In this document: piece by piece, positions 8,633 through 16,778 of the stretch
Layout: every line of letters begins with the position of its first letter
How positions within the stretch are numbered: position 1 is the first letter of the stretch
From: a bacterium
Lineage (GTDB): Bacteria; Patescibacteriota; Saccharimonadia; Saccharimonadales; UBA4665
DNA length: 52,150 nt
Assembly (NCBI GenBank): GCA_021800155.1
Contig: JAJYZG010000006.1
Location: 1-52,150, forward strand
Reading direction: 5' to 3'
Position numbers and translations under genes: made by a program
Notes under the pieces: generated by a model
The model's database searches: none
Told to the model about the DNA's origin: nothing
Seen by the model: only the letters and a program-made list of their open reading frames with translations

Positions 8633-8722
8633 TTGACAACTCTAAACAAAAATTTAAAATAATAAAAAACTAAAAGGATTTTCTCGAGCAAAGAGTCTTA
8701 GGGTTATAGAGAGACACCCTAA
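8633..8722 (+). promoter_or_regulatory. nrdJ promoter and leader hairpin
   Basis: TTGACA (8633-8638), a 16-base spacer and TAAAAT (8655-8660) make a strong promoter. The leader then has a hairpin TTAGGGT (8698-8704) / ACCCTAA (8716-8722), 7 perfect base pairs with an 11-base loop. The leader of roughly 90 bases is too short for a cobalamin riboswitch, although the enzyme needs B12. Confidence 0.55.
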
Positions 8723-8754
8723 AGTCAAACTCGAATCTAAGAAAGGGTAAAGCA

Positions 8755-11499
8755 ATGGGACAAGCAACTGATCTCACGGTGGGACGGGTATTCACCCGTG
8801 CAAAAACTAAGGCTTACGATCAACTTAAGTGGGAAACACGTTACTCGCTGCTGACTAATCCCCAGACCAATGAGATCGTGTTCGAACAAAAAGACATTGA
8901 GTTTCCGGTTGGTTGGTCACAAAATGCCGTAAACATCGTTGCACAAAAATATTTCAGCGGCACACCAGGTACTCCGGAACGTGAATTCTCACTCAAGCAG
9001 CTGATTGATCGCGTGGTTGACACGATTACCAAGGAGGGAATCAGCACTGGCTATTTTGACTCTGAAACTATTGCTGAAGACTTTCGTGAAGAGCTTAAGT
9101 ATGTTCTCGCCACTCAGCGTGCTGCGTTTAATTCACCGGTTTGGTTTAATATTGGGATTCCCAGTCGTTCACAACAGGCAAGTGCCTGTTTTATTCTAGG
9201 GATCGAGGACACAATGCAGTCGATTCTTAATTGGTACGTTGAAGAAGGAATGATTTTTAAGGGCGGTTCGGGGTCGGGAATCAACTTGAGTCCCTTAAGG
9301 TCCAGTATCGAGCCATTAGGTAAAAGCGCCGGTACTGCCAGTGGTCCATTGAGCTTCATGCGTGGGGCAGATGCCAGCGCCGGAGCGATTAAGAGCGGCG
9401 GCAAAACCCGACGGGCTGCCAAAATGGTGATACTAAACGTCGATCATCCGGATATTTATGACTTTATCTGGTGCAAAGCAATCGAGGAACGCAAAGCCCG
9501 TGATCTACAGAATCTGGGTTGGGATATGAGTTTGGACGGAAAGGACTCTTTTTCCGTCCAATACCAAAACGCTAATCTGTCGGTTCGTGCTACCGATGAC
9601 TTTATGCGTGCGGTTGAAAATAATGCTGACTGGAATCTAAAGGCCGTTACGACCGGGGAAGTCATACATAGCGTTAAGGCTCGTGATTTGTTTCATCAAT
9701 TTGCTGAAGCGGCTTGGGAGTGCGCAGATCCAGGTATGCAGTTTGATACCGTCATTAACCACTGGCACACTACACCTAATGCTGGACGAATTAACGCCTC
9801 TAACCCCTGCAGTGAATACATGCATTTGGATAATTCCGCCTGTAATTTAGCGAGCATTAACCTGCTCAAGTTCCTCAGTCCTGACGGAACCTTTCAAATT
9901 GACGAATTTAAGCATACGGTTGAGCTGGTGTTTACAGCCCAAGAAATTCTAGTTGGTTACAGCGAGTACCCCACTGAGAGTATTACTAAAAATGCTAAAG
10001 CCTACCGCGAACTTGGTATTGGTTACGCGAACCTGGGCGCATTGCTGATGGCGCAAGGCTTGCCCTATGACAGCGACGAGGGGCGGGCACAAGCTGCGGC
10101 TATTACCGCGTTGTTAACAGGTTATGCCTATGCGACCAGCGCCAAAATGGCAGCGAAAGTCGGACCATTTGCCGGATTTAATAAGGACAGAGAGGGCATG
10201 CTAAGAGTACTCAAGCAACATCGGGCAGAACTGTCTAAAATAGACGCCAGCTTAGTTAGCGAAGATTTGCTGAATGCTGCTGCCGATGCTTGGGATGAGG
10301 CAGTGGAATTAGCCGAGCACTACGGTGTCCGCAATTCACAAGCCAGCGTACTCGCGCCCACCGGGACTATTGGTTTAATGATGGACTGTGACACCACTGG
10401 AATTGAGCCTGACCTTGGTCTGGTCAAAGTAAAAAAACTGGTCGGCGGCGGTTCGATGAGCATCGTTAACCAGACTGTGCCGAGAGCTCTAAAAGCATTG
10501 GGGTATAAGAAAGCGCAGATTGATGAAATTGTTAAGTACATCGACGAAGAAAAAGTTATTGTTGGGGCGCCTCACCTTAAAAGCGAACATCTGCCGGTGT
10601 TTGCCTGTTCGATGGGCGATAACGCTATTCATTACCTTGGTCACGTCAAGATGATGGCCTCGGTTCAGCCCTTTATTTCAGGAGCGATTTCAAAAACTGT
10701 GAACATGCCTGAAGATGTGAGCGTAGAGGATGTCGAGCAGCTGCATATCGATGCCTGGAAGATGGGGCTTAAAGCCATCGCGATTTACCGGGATAACTGT
10801 AAAGTGGCTCAGCCGCTGTCAATGGCCAAAAAAGATGTTAAAGGTCAAGCTACCCCCCAGAATGAAAACCGTATTGTCGTGAATGGACCCGCCCGTCGCA
10901 AATTGCCCAAAATGCGTACCTCAAAGACTTACAAGTTTCAGATCGCCGACCTTGACGGCTACTTTACTGTGGGTGAATATGAGGACGGCAAACCAGGTGA
11001 ACTATTCATTAATGTCAGCAAGCAGGGCAGCACCTTAAGGGGATTAATGGACTCATTTGCGATTTCAGTCAGTCTAGGGTTACAGTATGGAGTGCCACTT
11101 AAACATTATGTCCGTATTTTGCGCGGTACGTCGTTTGCTCCGGCCGGCGCCACTGACGATAGCGAGATTAAAACCGCGAGTTCCATTACCGACTACATTC
11201 TCAGGCGTTTGGCGCTTGACTATCTGAGTTTCGACGATCAATTGGAGTTAGGATTAATTGATCTATCTGGCCTTGAAACATCGCTGGATCAGACGATTCT
11301 TATCGCCGAGTCGAACACACAAGCTGAGCCTGAGTCAAAACCGCAATTTATAGAGGTTGATGTTGAAAGTCGGGTCGAGCTTAAAGAAATAGGCACCGAT
11401 CAAAATGCGCCGATATGCTATAACTGCGGCAATATTACTCAACGTTCAGGTAGTTGTTACGTCTGTTCAGCCTGCGGCAGTACAACTGGTTGCAGCTAG
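8755..11499 (+). CDS. nrdJ: Adenosylcobalamin-dependent (class II) ribonucleotide reductase
   Basis: Makes deoxyribonucleotides with a B12-generated radical, independent of oxygen. In the 914-residue product the redox cysteines are C145 (SACFILG) and C363 (SACNLAS), and the active-site loop NPCSE has N350, C352 (thiyl radical site) and E354. A TSCPD domain follows near residues 720-800 (GYFTVGEYEDGKPGELFINV). The C-terminus is Cys-rich (CYNCG ... CYVCSACG ... GCS), the reducing tail expected for this family. No class I or III reductase is seen in the window. Confidence 0.96.
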   Translation: MGQATDLTVGRVFTRAKTKAYDQLKWETRYSLLTNPQTNEIVFEQKDIEFPVGWSQNAVNIVAQKYFSGTPGTPEREFSLKQLIDRVVDTITKEGISTGYFDSETIAEDFREELKYVLATQRAAFNSPVWFNIGIPSRSQQASACFILGIEDTMQSILNWYVEEGMIFKGGSGSGINLSPLRSSIEPLGKSAGTASGPLSFMRGADASAGAIKSGGKTRRAAKMVILNVDHPDIYDFIWCKAIEERKARDLQNLGWDMSLDGKDSFSVQYQNANLSVRATDDFMRAVENNADWNLKAVTTGEVIHSVKARDLFHQFAEAAWECADPGMQFDTVINHWHTTPNAGRINASNPCSEYMHLDNSACNLASINLLKFLSPDGTFQIDEFKHTVELVFTAQEILVGYSEYPTESITKNAKAYRELGIGYANLGALLMAQGLPYDSDEGRAQAAAITALLTGYAYATSAKMAAKVGPFAGFNKDREGMLRVLKQHRAELSKIDASLVSEDLLNAAADAWDEAVELAEHYGVRNSQASVLAPTGTIGLMMDCDTTGIEPDLGLVKVKKLVGGGSMSIVNQTVPRALKALGYKKAQIDEIVKYIDEEKVIVGAPHLKSEHLPVFACSMGDNAIHYLGHVKMMASVQPFISGAISKTVNMPEDVSVEDVEQLHIDAWKMGLKAIAIYRDNCKVAQPLSMAKKDVKGQATPQNENRIVVNGPARRKLPKMRTSKTYKFQIADLDGYFTVGEYEDGKPGELFINVSKQGSTLRGLMDSFAISVSLGLQYGVPLKHYVRILRGTSFAPAGATDDSEIKTASSITDYILRRLALDYLSFDDQLELGLIDLSGLETSLDQTILIAESNTQAEPESKPQFIEVDVESRVELKEIGTDQNAPICYNCGNITQRSGSCYVCSACGSTTGCS

Positions 11500-11520
11500 T
11501 AGTGTTAGACTTAAAATAGC

Positions 11521-11796
11521 ATGAAAGTGATTGTGCTCTATCGACCGCGATCCGAACATCGGGCAATGGTAGACGAATTTATACGCCAATACCAAAGACT
11601 ATATCCTGAGTCTAAGCTCGATGTAGTTGATGTTGACAGCCGGGACGGAACCGCTATTGCCCAGACTTACGCGATAGTTAGTTATCCGGCAGTCATGGTC
11701 ATGCGAGATGACGGTAATGTAGTTGAAATCTGGCAGGGCGACACCGAGCTACCCAAAGTTGAGGACGTAAGGTATTACGCTGCTCCGCCGGTCTAG
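11521..11796 (+). CDS. Thioredoxin-fold protein without the CxxC motif
   Basis: A 91-residue protein with the thioredoxin order of elements: first strand MKVIVLYRP, then a helix, strand KLDVVDVDSRDGTAIAQTYA, the cis-proline loop VSYPAVMVM (about 58-66) and the last strand pair VVEIWQGD. Where the active site CxxC should be, the sequence reads RPRSEH (about 8-13); the protein has no cysteine at all. It follows nrdJ after 21 bases and is probably co-transcribed. It cannot be a normal disulfide reductase. A structural or docking role for the NrdJ tail is an inference. Confidence 0.7.
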   Translation: MKVIVLYRPRSEHRAMVDEFIRQYQRLYPESKLDVVDVDSRDGTAIAQTYAIVSYPAVMVMRDDGNVVEIWQGDTELPKVEDVRYYAAPPV

Positions 11797-11923
11797 TGAC
11801 CATAACCGCATCATAAATCTCCTAGATAAATCCCGGCAGATTTATTAATGCGCATTTAAGAATAAGCTTTATACAAAGTTGAAGCATTGAATTTAAGCTA
11901 CCGTTTTAGCTTCAGATGTGTGT

Positions 11924-12127
11924 TACAATTTAAAATGACAAATCCGTTAAAAGCAGCTATCACCTGCAAATTGGATTGGGAAGAACCAGTATCCTATATG
12001 CTGTAGTAGAACCCGCCGGCGTGGGCCGAAACACCAACAATTAAGCGCTTTTGAGCTAACCTCAAAGGAAATCGGATGGTACCGTCCCAGATATCGAGGG
12101 ATTCCGACAAAACCTTTGAGGATTTTT
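11924..12127 (+). promoter_or_regulatory. T-box riboswitch (isoleucine) with ultrashort stem I, in front of ileS
   Basis: An extended -10 (TG-T-TACAAT, TACAAT at 11924-11929) starts the leader near 11936. Stem I is tiny: outer ATCC (11942-11945)/GGAT (11973-11976) and inner GCAG (11953-11956)/CTGC (11964-11967), with the isoleucine codon ATC (11959-11961) displayed in the 7-base terminal loop. The antiterminator has TCGGA, the 7-base bulge TGGTACC (12077-12083) that reads the tRNA NCCA end, TCCC/GGGA and TCCGA. A strong stem CCTCAAAGG (12060-12068)/CCTTTGAGG (12113-12121) is followed by TTTTT (12123-12127), an intrinsic terminator. CTTTTGAG (12048-12055) can instead pair with CTCAAAGG, a likely switch. 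It should let uncharged tRNA-Ile turn on ileS. Confidence 0.9.
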
Positions 12128-12142
12128 AATTAGGTAACGAAC

Positions 12143-15043
12143 ATGAAGTTTAAGCGAAACAGTCGCCGTGCGCCGATCGAGTACGAGAAGGATCTGGTTA
12201 AATACTGGAAAGAAAACCGTATTTTTGAGCGTTCGGTTGAAGAACGACCAAAGGATAATGCGTTTATATTTTATGACGGTCCGCCTTTTATTACCGGAGT
12301 TCCGCACCATGGCACACTACTATCAAGTATGGTTAAAGACGCGGTGCCTCGTTACTGGACAATGAAAGGCAAACGAGTTGAAAGAGTCTGGGGCTGGGAT
12401 TGCCACGGCTTACCGGCGGAAGTGTTTACCGAAAAGAAGCTTGGGATTAAGGATAAGCGTGATATTGGGACAAAAATCAGCCTGGAAGATTATATCCTGA
12501 CTTGTCGTGAGAACATGGTGGTTACTGGAAATGAATGGGAATCAACCATTGAGCGGATCGGACGTTGGGTAGACTTTAAGGGTGCATACCGGACGATGGA
12601 TAAGTCATATATGGAGTCAGTCTGGTGGGCTTTTAAGAAGCTATATGAACTAGGCAAGATATATGAGGGAGAAAAGGTTCTGCTGTACTGTATCCGCGAT
12701 GCTACTCCTATCGCCAAAGCTGAAGTTGCTCAAGACAACTCATATCAAGATGATACTGATCCGTCAGTTTATGTAAAACTTAAACTTAAGGATTTAGATG
12801 CGGCGTTGCTGGCGTGGACGACTACTCCTTGGACCTTGCCGGCCAACACTGCAGTTGCTGTAAATCCTGCCATTGATTACACCGAGGTTGAGTTAGATGG
12901 AGAGCATCTTATTTTGGCTACCGAGTTGCTAGATAAGGCACTAACTGACGAAAAACACCGGACGCTTAAGTATAAGAAGATTCGGCACTTTAGCGGATCG
13001 GAGTTAATTGGTAAAAGCTATGAACCGTTATTTGAAGATTTCGGGGGTAATGCGCATAAAGTTTGGGGGGCGGATTATGTTAGTGTTAACGAAGGGACGG
13101 GAGTGGTTCATTTAGCTCCCGCCTACGGTGAAGAAGATTATGATTTGGCCAAGGCGAACCATATACCGATCGTTAGCAACGTCGATGACTATGGCATATA
13201 TGAAAGCGGTCGCTTTAAGGGGCAACAGGTTTGGGAAGTAAACAAAGAAATTGCCAGGCAGCTTCATAAAGAAGGCAAAGTCTGGAAAATAGAGTTTATA
13301 ACTCACTCATACCCACACTGCCATCGTTGTGGTACCAAGCTTATTTACCGAGCTCACCCCAGTTGGTTTTTAAATGTGGCTGATCAGCGGGAGGAGATGC
13401 TAGAACTGAATAAAAATATTTATTGGTTTCCAGAACACATTAAAAACGGCCGTTTTGCTAAAACTGTTGCCAGCGCACCGGATTGGAATATTTCCCGGGA
13501 TCGTTTCTGGGCAACCGCTATGCCAGTATGGAAGGGTACTGACCGTGATGGCAATGAGCATATAAAGGTAGTTGGTAGTTACCAAGAGCTGAAAGATTTA
13601 TCCGGAGTTGAGCTGGAAGACTATCATCGTCCATGGATAGATGATATTACTTTTGTGATTGAAGGAGTTGAGTACAAACGGATCGATAAGGTACTTGATT
13701 GTTGGTTTGAAAGTGGCAGTATGCCGTTCGCTCAGTTTCATTACCCTTTTGAGAATCGCGAAAAGTTCGAACACGATTTTCCGGGCGACTTTATTGCTGA
13801 ATACGTCGGACAGGTCAGAGCGTGGTTTTATTATCTACATACTTTAAGTACCGGATTATTTAATACTCATGCGTTTAATAACGTCATAGTTACCGGTACG
13901 ATAGCCGGAAACGATGGTCGCAAAATGAGTAAAAGCTACGGTAACTATACTGACCCGAATGAACTGATGGATCGTTATAGTGCTGATGCACTTAGATTTT
14001 TACTACTGTCTTCTCCTTTGCTTAACGGTGAGGATTTCAACTTGATCGACAAAGACGTCGCCGATACTTTCCGTAAATTGGCGATGATCTGGAACGTTTA
14101 TGACTTTTTCAGTTTGTATGCCGATGTCGATGATTGGGAGTGGCAATCGGACCATTTGTCGGCTCCTAAGGTTGAACACATTCTTGATAGATGGATCATA
14201 GCTCGGTTGCATAAGCTAAATCGGTCAATCGATTCGCATATGCTAGTATATGACCTACCAGGCGTCCTCAAAGATGTACTGCCATTTATTGACGATACCT
14301 CCAATTGGTATGTCAGGTGTTCGCGTAAACGATTTTGGAAAAGCGAGAACGACGCGGACAAAAGTCAGGCTTATGCCACGCTGCACTATGTTCTTGGAGT
14401 ACTTGCAATATTGCTGGCACCATTCACGCCGTTCTTAAGTGAAGAACTCTACCGCTTGCTAACCGGAGAGGTTAGTGTGCATCTTATGTACTGGCCAGAG
14501 CCAGGTGATATTGATGATGATTTAATCTCGCAGATGGATTTTGTGCGACAAGTAATCAACGAAGGCTTAAGGCAGAGAGCCGAGGCAGGGATCAAGGTCA
14601 GGCAGCCGCTTGCTGCAGTTACGGTTTTCTCTGATAACCGCAAGCTTAATGGCGAACTGACAGCAATTATTGCCGAAGAGCTTAATGTCAAAGAGGTGAA
14701 TTTACGGTTTGCTACGCCGGGGAGATTGTTGGCAGCAATGGATTTACGTATTACGCCGGAACTAAAATGTGAAGGTATTGCCAGAGAAATAATTAGACAT
14801 GTCCAAAATGCACGCAAGAACGCGGGTCTTAACGTTGACGATAGAATCGATTTACAGCTTGGGGCTACCGGCAAAGAGGTTGCAGCAGCCTTTACCGACT
14901 CAAAGCTTGCAAAGCTTATAATGAGAGAAACTTTGGCTATGACGCTCAATGAAAGCGAGTTGGCTGATGCTTACGCAGAAACGGTCGCCATTGAAGGCGA
15001 AGAAATCGGGATTAAAATTAGGGTAGCACAGGCCAAAAGTTAG
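12143..15043 (+). CDS. ileS: Isoleucyl-tRNA synthetase (eukaryote-like, type 2)
   Basis: Charges tRNA-Ile. The 966-residue class I enzyme has the Rossmann fold with FYDGPPFITGVP, the CP1 editing region, KMSKS (594-598) and an anticodon-binding C-terminus. The pattern GxPHxG ... VPRYWTMKGKRV ... WDCHGLPAE matches the eukaryote-like IleRS group, which includes mupirocin-resistant bacterial enzymes, more than the E. coli group. The HIGH motif reads HHGT (55-58): the last His is Thr. No C-terminal zinc-finger module is seen. The gene is controlled by the T-box at 11924-12127. A weak AGG precedes the ATG. Confidence 0.96.
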   Translation: MKFKRNSRRAPIEYEKDLVKYWKENRIFERSVEERPKDNAFIFYDGPPFITGVPHHGTLLSSMVKDAVPRYWTMKGKRVERVWGWDCHGLPAEVFTEKKLGIKDKRDIGTKISLEDYILTCRENMVVTGNEWESTIERIGRWVDFKGAYRTMDKSYMESVWWAFKKLYELGKIYEGEKVLLYCIRDATPIAKAEVAQDNSYQDDTDPSVYVKLKLKDLDAALLAWTTTPWTLPANTAVAVNPAIDYTEVELDGEHLILATELLDKALTDEKHRTLKYKKIRHFSGSELIGKSYEPLFEDFGGNAHKVWGADYVSVNEGTGVVHLAPAYGEEDYDLAKANHIPIVSNVDDYGIYESGRFKGQQVWEVNKEIARQLHKEGKVWKIEFITHSYPHCHRCGTKLIYRAHPSWFLNVADQREEMLELNKNIYWFPEHIKNGRFAKTVASAPDWNISRDRFWATAMPVWKGTDRDGNEHIKVVGSYQELKDLSGVELEDYHRPWIDDITFVIEGVEYKRIDKVLDCWFESGSMPFAQFHYPFENREKFEHDFPGDFIAEYVGQVRAWFYYLHTLSTGLFNTHAFNNVIVTGTIAGNDGRKMSKSYGNYTDPNELMDRYSADALRFLLLSSPLLNGEDFNLIDKDVADTFRKLAMIWNVYDFFSLYADVDDWEWQSDHLSAPKVEHILDRWIIARLHKLNRSIDSHMLVYDLPGVLKDVLPFIDDTSNWYVRCSRKRFWKSENDADKSQAYATLHYVLGVLAILLAPFTPFLSEELYRLLTGEVSVHLMYWPEPGDIDDDLISQMDFVRQVINEGLRQRAEAGIKVRQPLAAVTVFSDNRKLNGELTAIIAEELNVKEVNLRFATPGRLLAAMDLRITPELKCEGIAREIIRHVQNARKNAGLNVDDRIDLQLGATGKEVAAAFTDSKLAKLIMRETLAMTLNESELADAYAETVAIEGEEIGIKIRVAQAKS

Positions 15044-15199
15044 GTAGTTCTTCTAAAAACGACTACTGATTCAATGCCGAAATTAACAGAATGACCCACC
15101 AACTGCTTATTATAGCTAAACAAGTGTGTTATGTTCGTATCTAAAATGAGCTGCAAGCGGAGTGCATCATTGAGCCCCACTTCAAGCTTTCTGTTTAGT

Positions 15200-15720
15200 G
15201 TTGCATATCGTTCAGCAAACGCAAGATGCGACGACGTTCGGCGAGAATTAACCTGAGTATTTTGCTAATACGGCGTACGGCCTAAACAGACTAGATACAA
15301 GAAGAAATTGGAGCGCTGCCTGCAACGCTATGCTAATCTTACCCGGGCGAACGGGTACAGATCGATGTAAAGTTCATTGACTATTCTCGCTTCGCCGGCA
15401 GGCGCTACTACCAGTTTACAGCTATTGACGACTGTACGCACTACCGGATCTATGTATCTACGACCATAACAGCATCAAGAGCTCTACCGACTTTGTAAAC
15501 CAGGTCTAGCAGTGCCATTCAGCAGATACAGACCGACAGCGGCAACGAGTTGTCTGAGGGCTCTAGCTGACACCTTAAGGATTTAGGCATTGAGCATTGC
15601 CATACCAAGGTTAGGCATCCCGAAAAGAACGGTAAAATAGAGCACAGCCACCGTACCTACGGCGAGGGACTCTACCGCATTAACCGCTTTGTATTCATTC
15701 AATACTGCATAAAGTTTTAA
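15200..15720 (+). pseudogene. Decayed DDE transposase (IS481/integrase-core type)
   Basis: Pieces of an integrase core are readable on the plus strand with stops and frame changes between them: YGLNRLD near 15280, PGERVQIDVKF from 15343, FTAIDDCTHYRIY, NSIKSSTDFVNQV in another frame, IQTDSGNE, HLKDLGIEH, then NGKIEHSHRT. The three catalytic acids are still in place: Asp at 15364-15366, Asp at 15535-15537 and Glu at 15640-15642. The last two are 35 codons apart, the DD(34/35)E spacing. In-frame stops lie at 15496 and 15568. It is not functional. The IS481 assignment rests on the VQID and TDxGxEF-like motifs. Confidence 0.75.
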
Positions 15721-15882
15721 GTCATGGGAAAAAGAGTATAGCTATGACAGACAACACATGAGCCTAGGCAGTAAAACTTTAGGCCACTATTTGGAAGAAA
15801 AGTTAACTAACCACACATCAAGCACAAGCATTAACAACCCCACTCAAAAGTGTCCAGAAGGTCAGGTAGAGAATACATATTT

Positions 15883-15912
15883 TTGACAGTTTACCTCCCT
15901 CTCTGTTAGAAT
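15883..15912 (+). promoter_or_regulatory. Promoter of rplU
   Basis: Consensus TTGACA (15883-15888), an 18-base spacer and TAGAAT (15907-15912). The leader is about 30 bases and includes AAGGA before the TTG start. Confidence 0.75.
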
Positions 15913-15948
15913 CAGTCGGTAACTTAAACTCCCAAGGAATAAAGAGCA

Positions 15949-16254
15949 TTGAAAAAAGCTGTCATTGTCGCCGGATCAAAACAATACCTGGTTTCTGAGG
16001 GTGATGTATTAGATGTTGATAGGTTAAAAGCTGACAAAAAAGTTGAGTTTGATCCCTTATTAATAATCGACGGAGATAAGGTAAAAATCGGTAAGCCGGT
16101 TGTTAATGAAGCTAAGGTATCTGCGGATGTTATTGATCCGGACAAAATGAGCGAAAAGAAAACTTCAATTAGGTATAAAGCCAAAAAAAGAGTTCATAGC
16201 ACTCATGGGCATCGTCAGCATCTTACGACGATTAAGATTACCAAAATTAACTAA
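15949..16254 (+). CDS. rplU: Large ribosomal subunit protein bL21
   Basis: A 101-residue protein with the bL21 pattern: KKAVIVAGSKQYLVSEGDVLDV at the start, VEFDPLLIIDGDKVKIGKP in the middle, and a basic end KKRVHSTHGHRQHLTTIKIT that contacts 23S rRNA. The start codon is TTG (15949), preceded by AAGGA. In most bacteria rplU and rpmA (bL27) are neighbours; here rpmA lies 31 kb away on the other strand. Confidence 0.94.
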   Translation: MKKAVIVAGSKQYLVSEGDVLDVDRLKADKKVEFDPLLIIDGDKVKIGKPVVNEAKVSADVIDPDKMSEKKTSIRYKAKKRVHSTHGHRQHLTTIKITKIN

Positions 16255-16778
16255 CAAGCTTCTAGCCTAGGTCTTAAAATTAGCTGTGGATAACTAATAG
16301 CGGTAATTTTTGATGTTGTGGATCACGCAACTAGAAAAATATACCACGTTGTTTTTATGTAGACTGTAGCCGCGTGCTTGATAGCTGAAATAAAGCTGAA
16401 TTTAGCAAAAAAACAACATAAATGATCCGCCAAAATACGTTTTCATGCCTAAGTTTCGTATGCAAAAATTACTCAAAAAAGTCTTGATTACCCTTTGGGC
16501 ATAGTAGATACTAACTGCATAGGATTGGATGGTCCCTGGCCTTGGGAGACTCGGCCGATCCTAAACCAACAAAAATTGGTTAAACAACAAAACAAGCCTT
16601 ATAAACAAATAAAAGGCGAAATTAAAACTCAACGCAAAGCGCCTTCAAACTGGGCGCACCAAACACTTAAGGGATGCCGATCTTAGCCAAAAGCGGAGAA
16701 AAGCATCCCTTAATTAGTCTACGAAGATATATCAGCTTTAGGTAATTGATGATAAGCTTAAAGTAAAGCGTAAAACTT
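16255..16778 (+). other. Structured intergenic region before parA
   Basis: A 524-base gap. Its left part has one perfect DnaA-box match (TGTGGATAA, in gctgtggataac near 16284) and a partial one (TGTGGATCA) about 35 bases later. Its right part (16522-16713) is a chain of hairpins joined by A-rich linkers, listed separately. A 63-codon frame at 16495 starting with TTG shows no family features and is not called. No parS-like TGTTTCACGTGAAACA was seen. Confidence 0.6.
16522..16713 (+). ncRNA. Candidate structured RNA: five hairpins in a row
   Basis: Five stems follow each other: GGATTGG (16522-16528)/CCGATCC (16555-16561); AACCAA (16564-16569)/TTGGTT (16576-16581); GCCTT (16596-16600)/AAGGC (16613-16617); GCGCC (16639-16643)/GGCGC (16653-16657); and TTAAGGGATGC (16667-16677)/GCATCCCTTAA (16703-16713), 11 perfect base pairs. 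A-rich single strands link them, a style known from tmRNA pseudoknot domains. The tmRNA tRNA-like ends are not found. It could be an independent small RNA or the parA leader. Confidence 0.4.

Larger units (their letters stand above)
15044..15948. other. Gene-poor region with a transposase relic and the rplU promoter
   Basis: About 900 bases without an intact gene. The centre (about 15200-15720) is a decayed transposase, listed separately. The left 150 bases show nothing recognisable. The right end has the rplU promoter at 15883-15912. I could not define terminal inverted repeats or a target duplication for the element. Confidence 0.7.

Noticed and set aside
8661-8754. Cobalamin riboswitch in front of nrdJ
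   Set aside because: The leader is under 100 bases and only one 7-bp hairpin is visible; the B12 box is missing.
12062-12310. 82-codon minus-strand frame over the ileS start and T-box
   Set aside because: Lies over a clear riboswitch and the N-terminus of ileS; no start signal.
16495-16686. 63-codon frame before parA
   Set aside because: TTG start, composition follows the A-rich hairpin region, no recognisable features.
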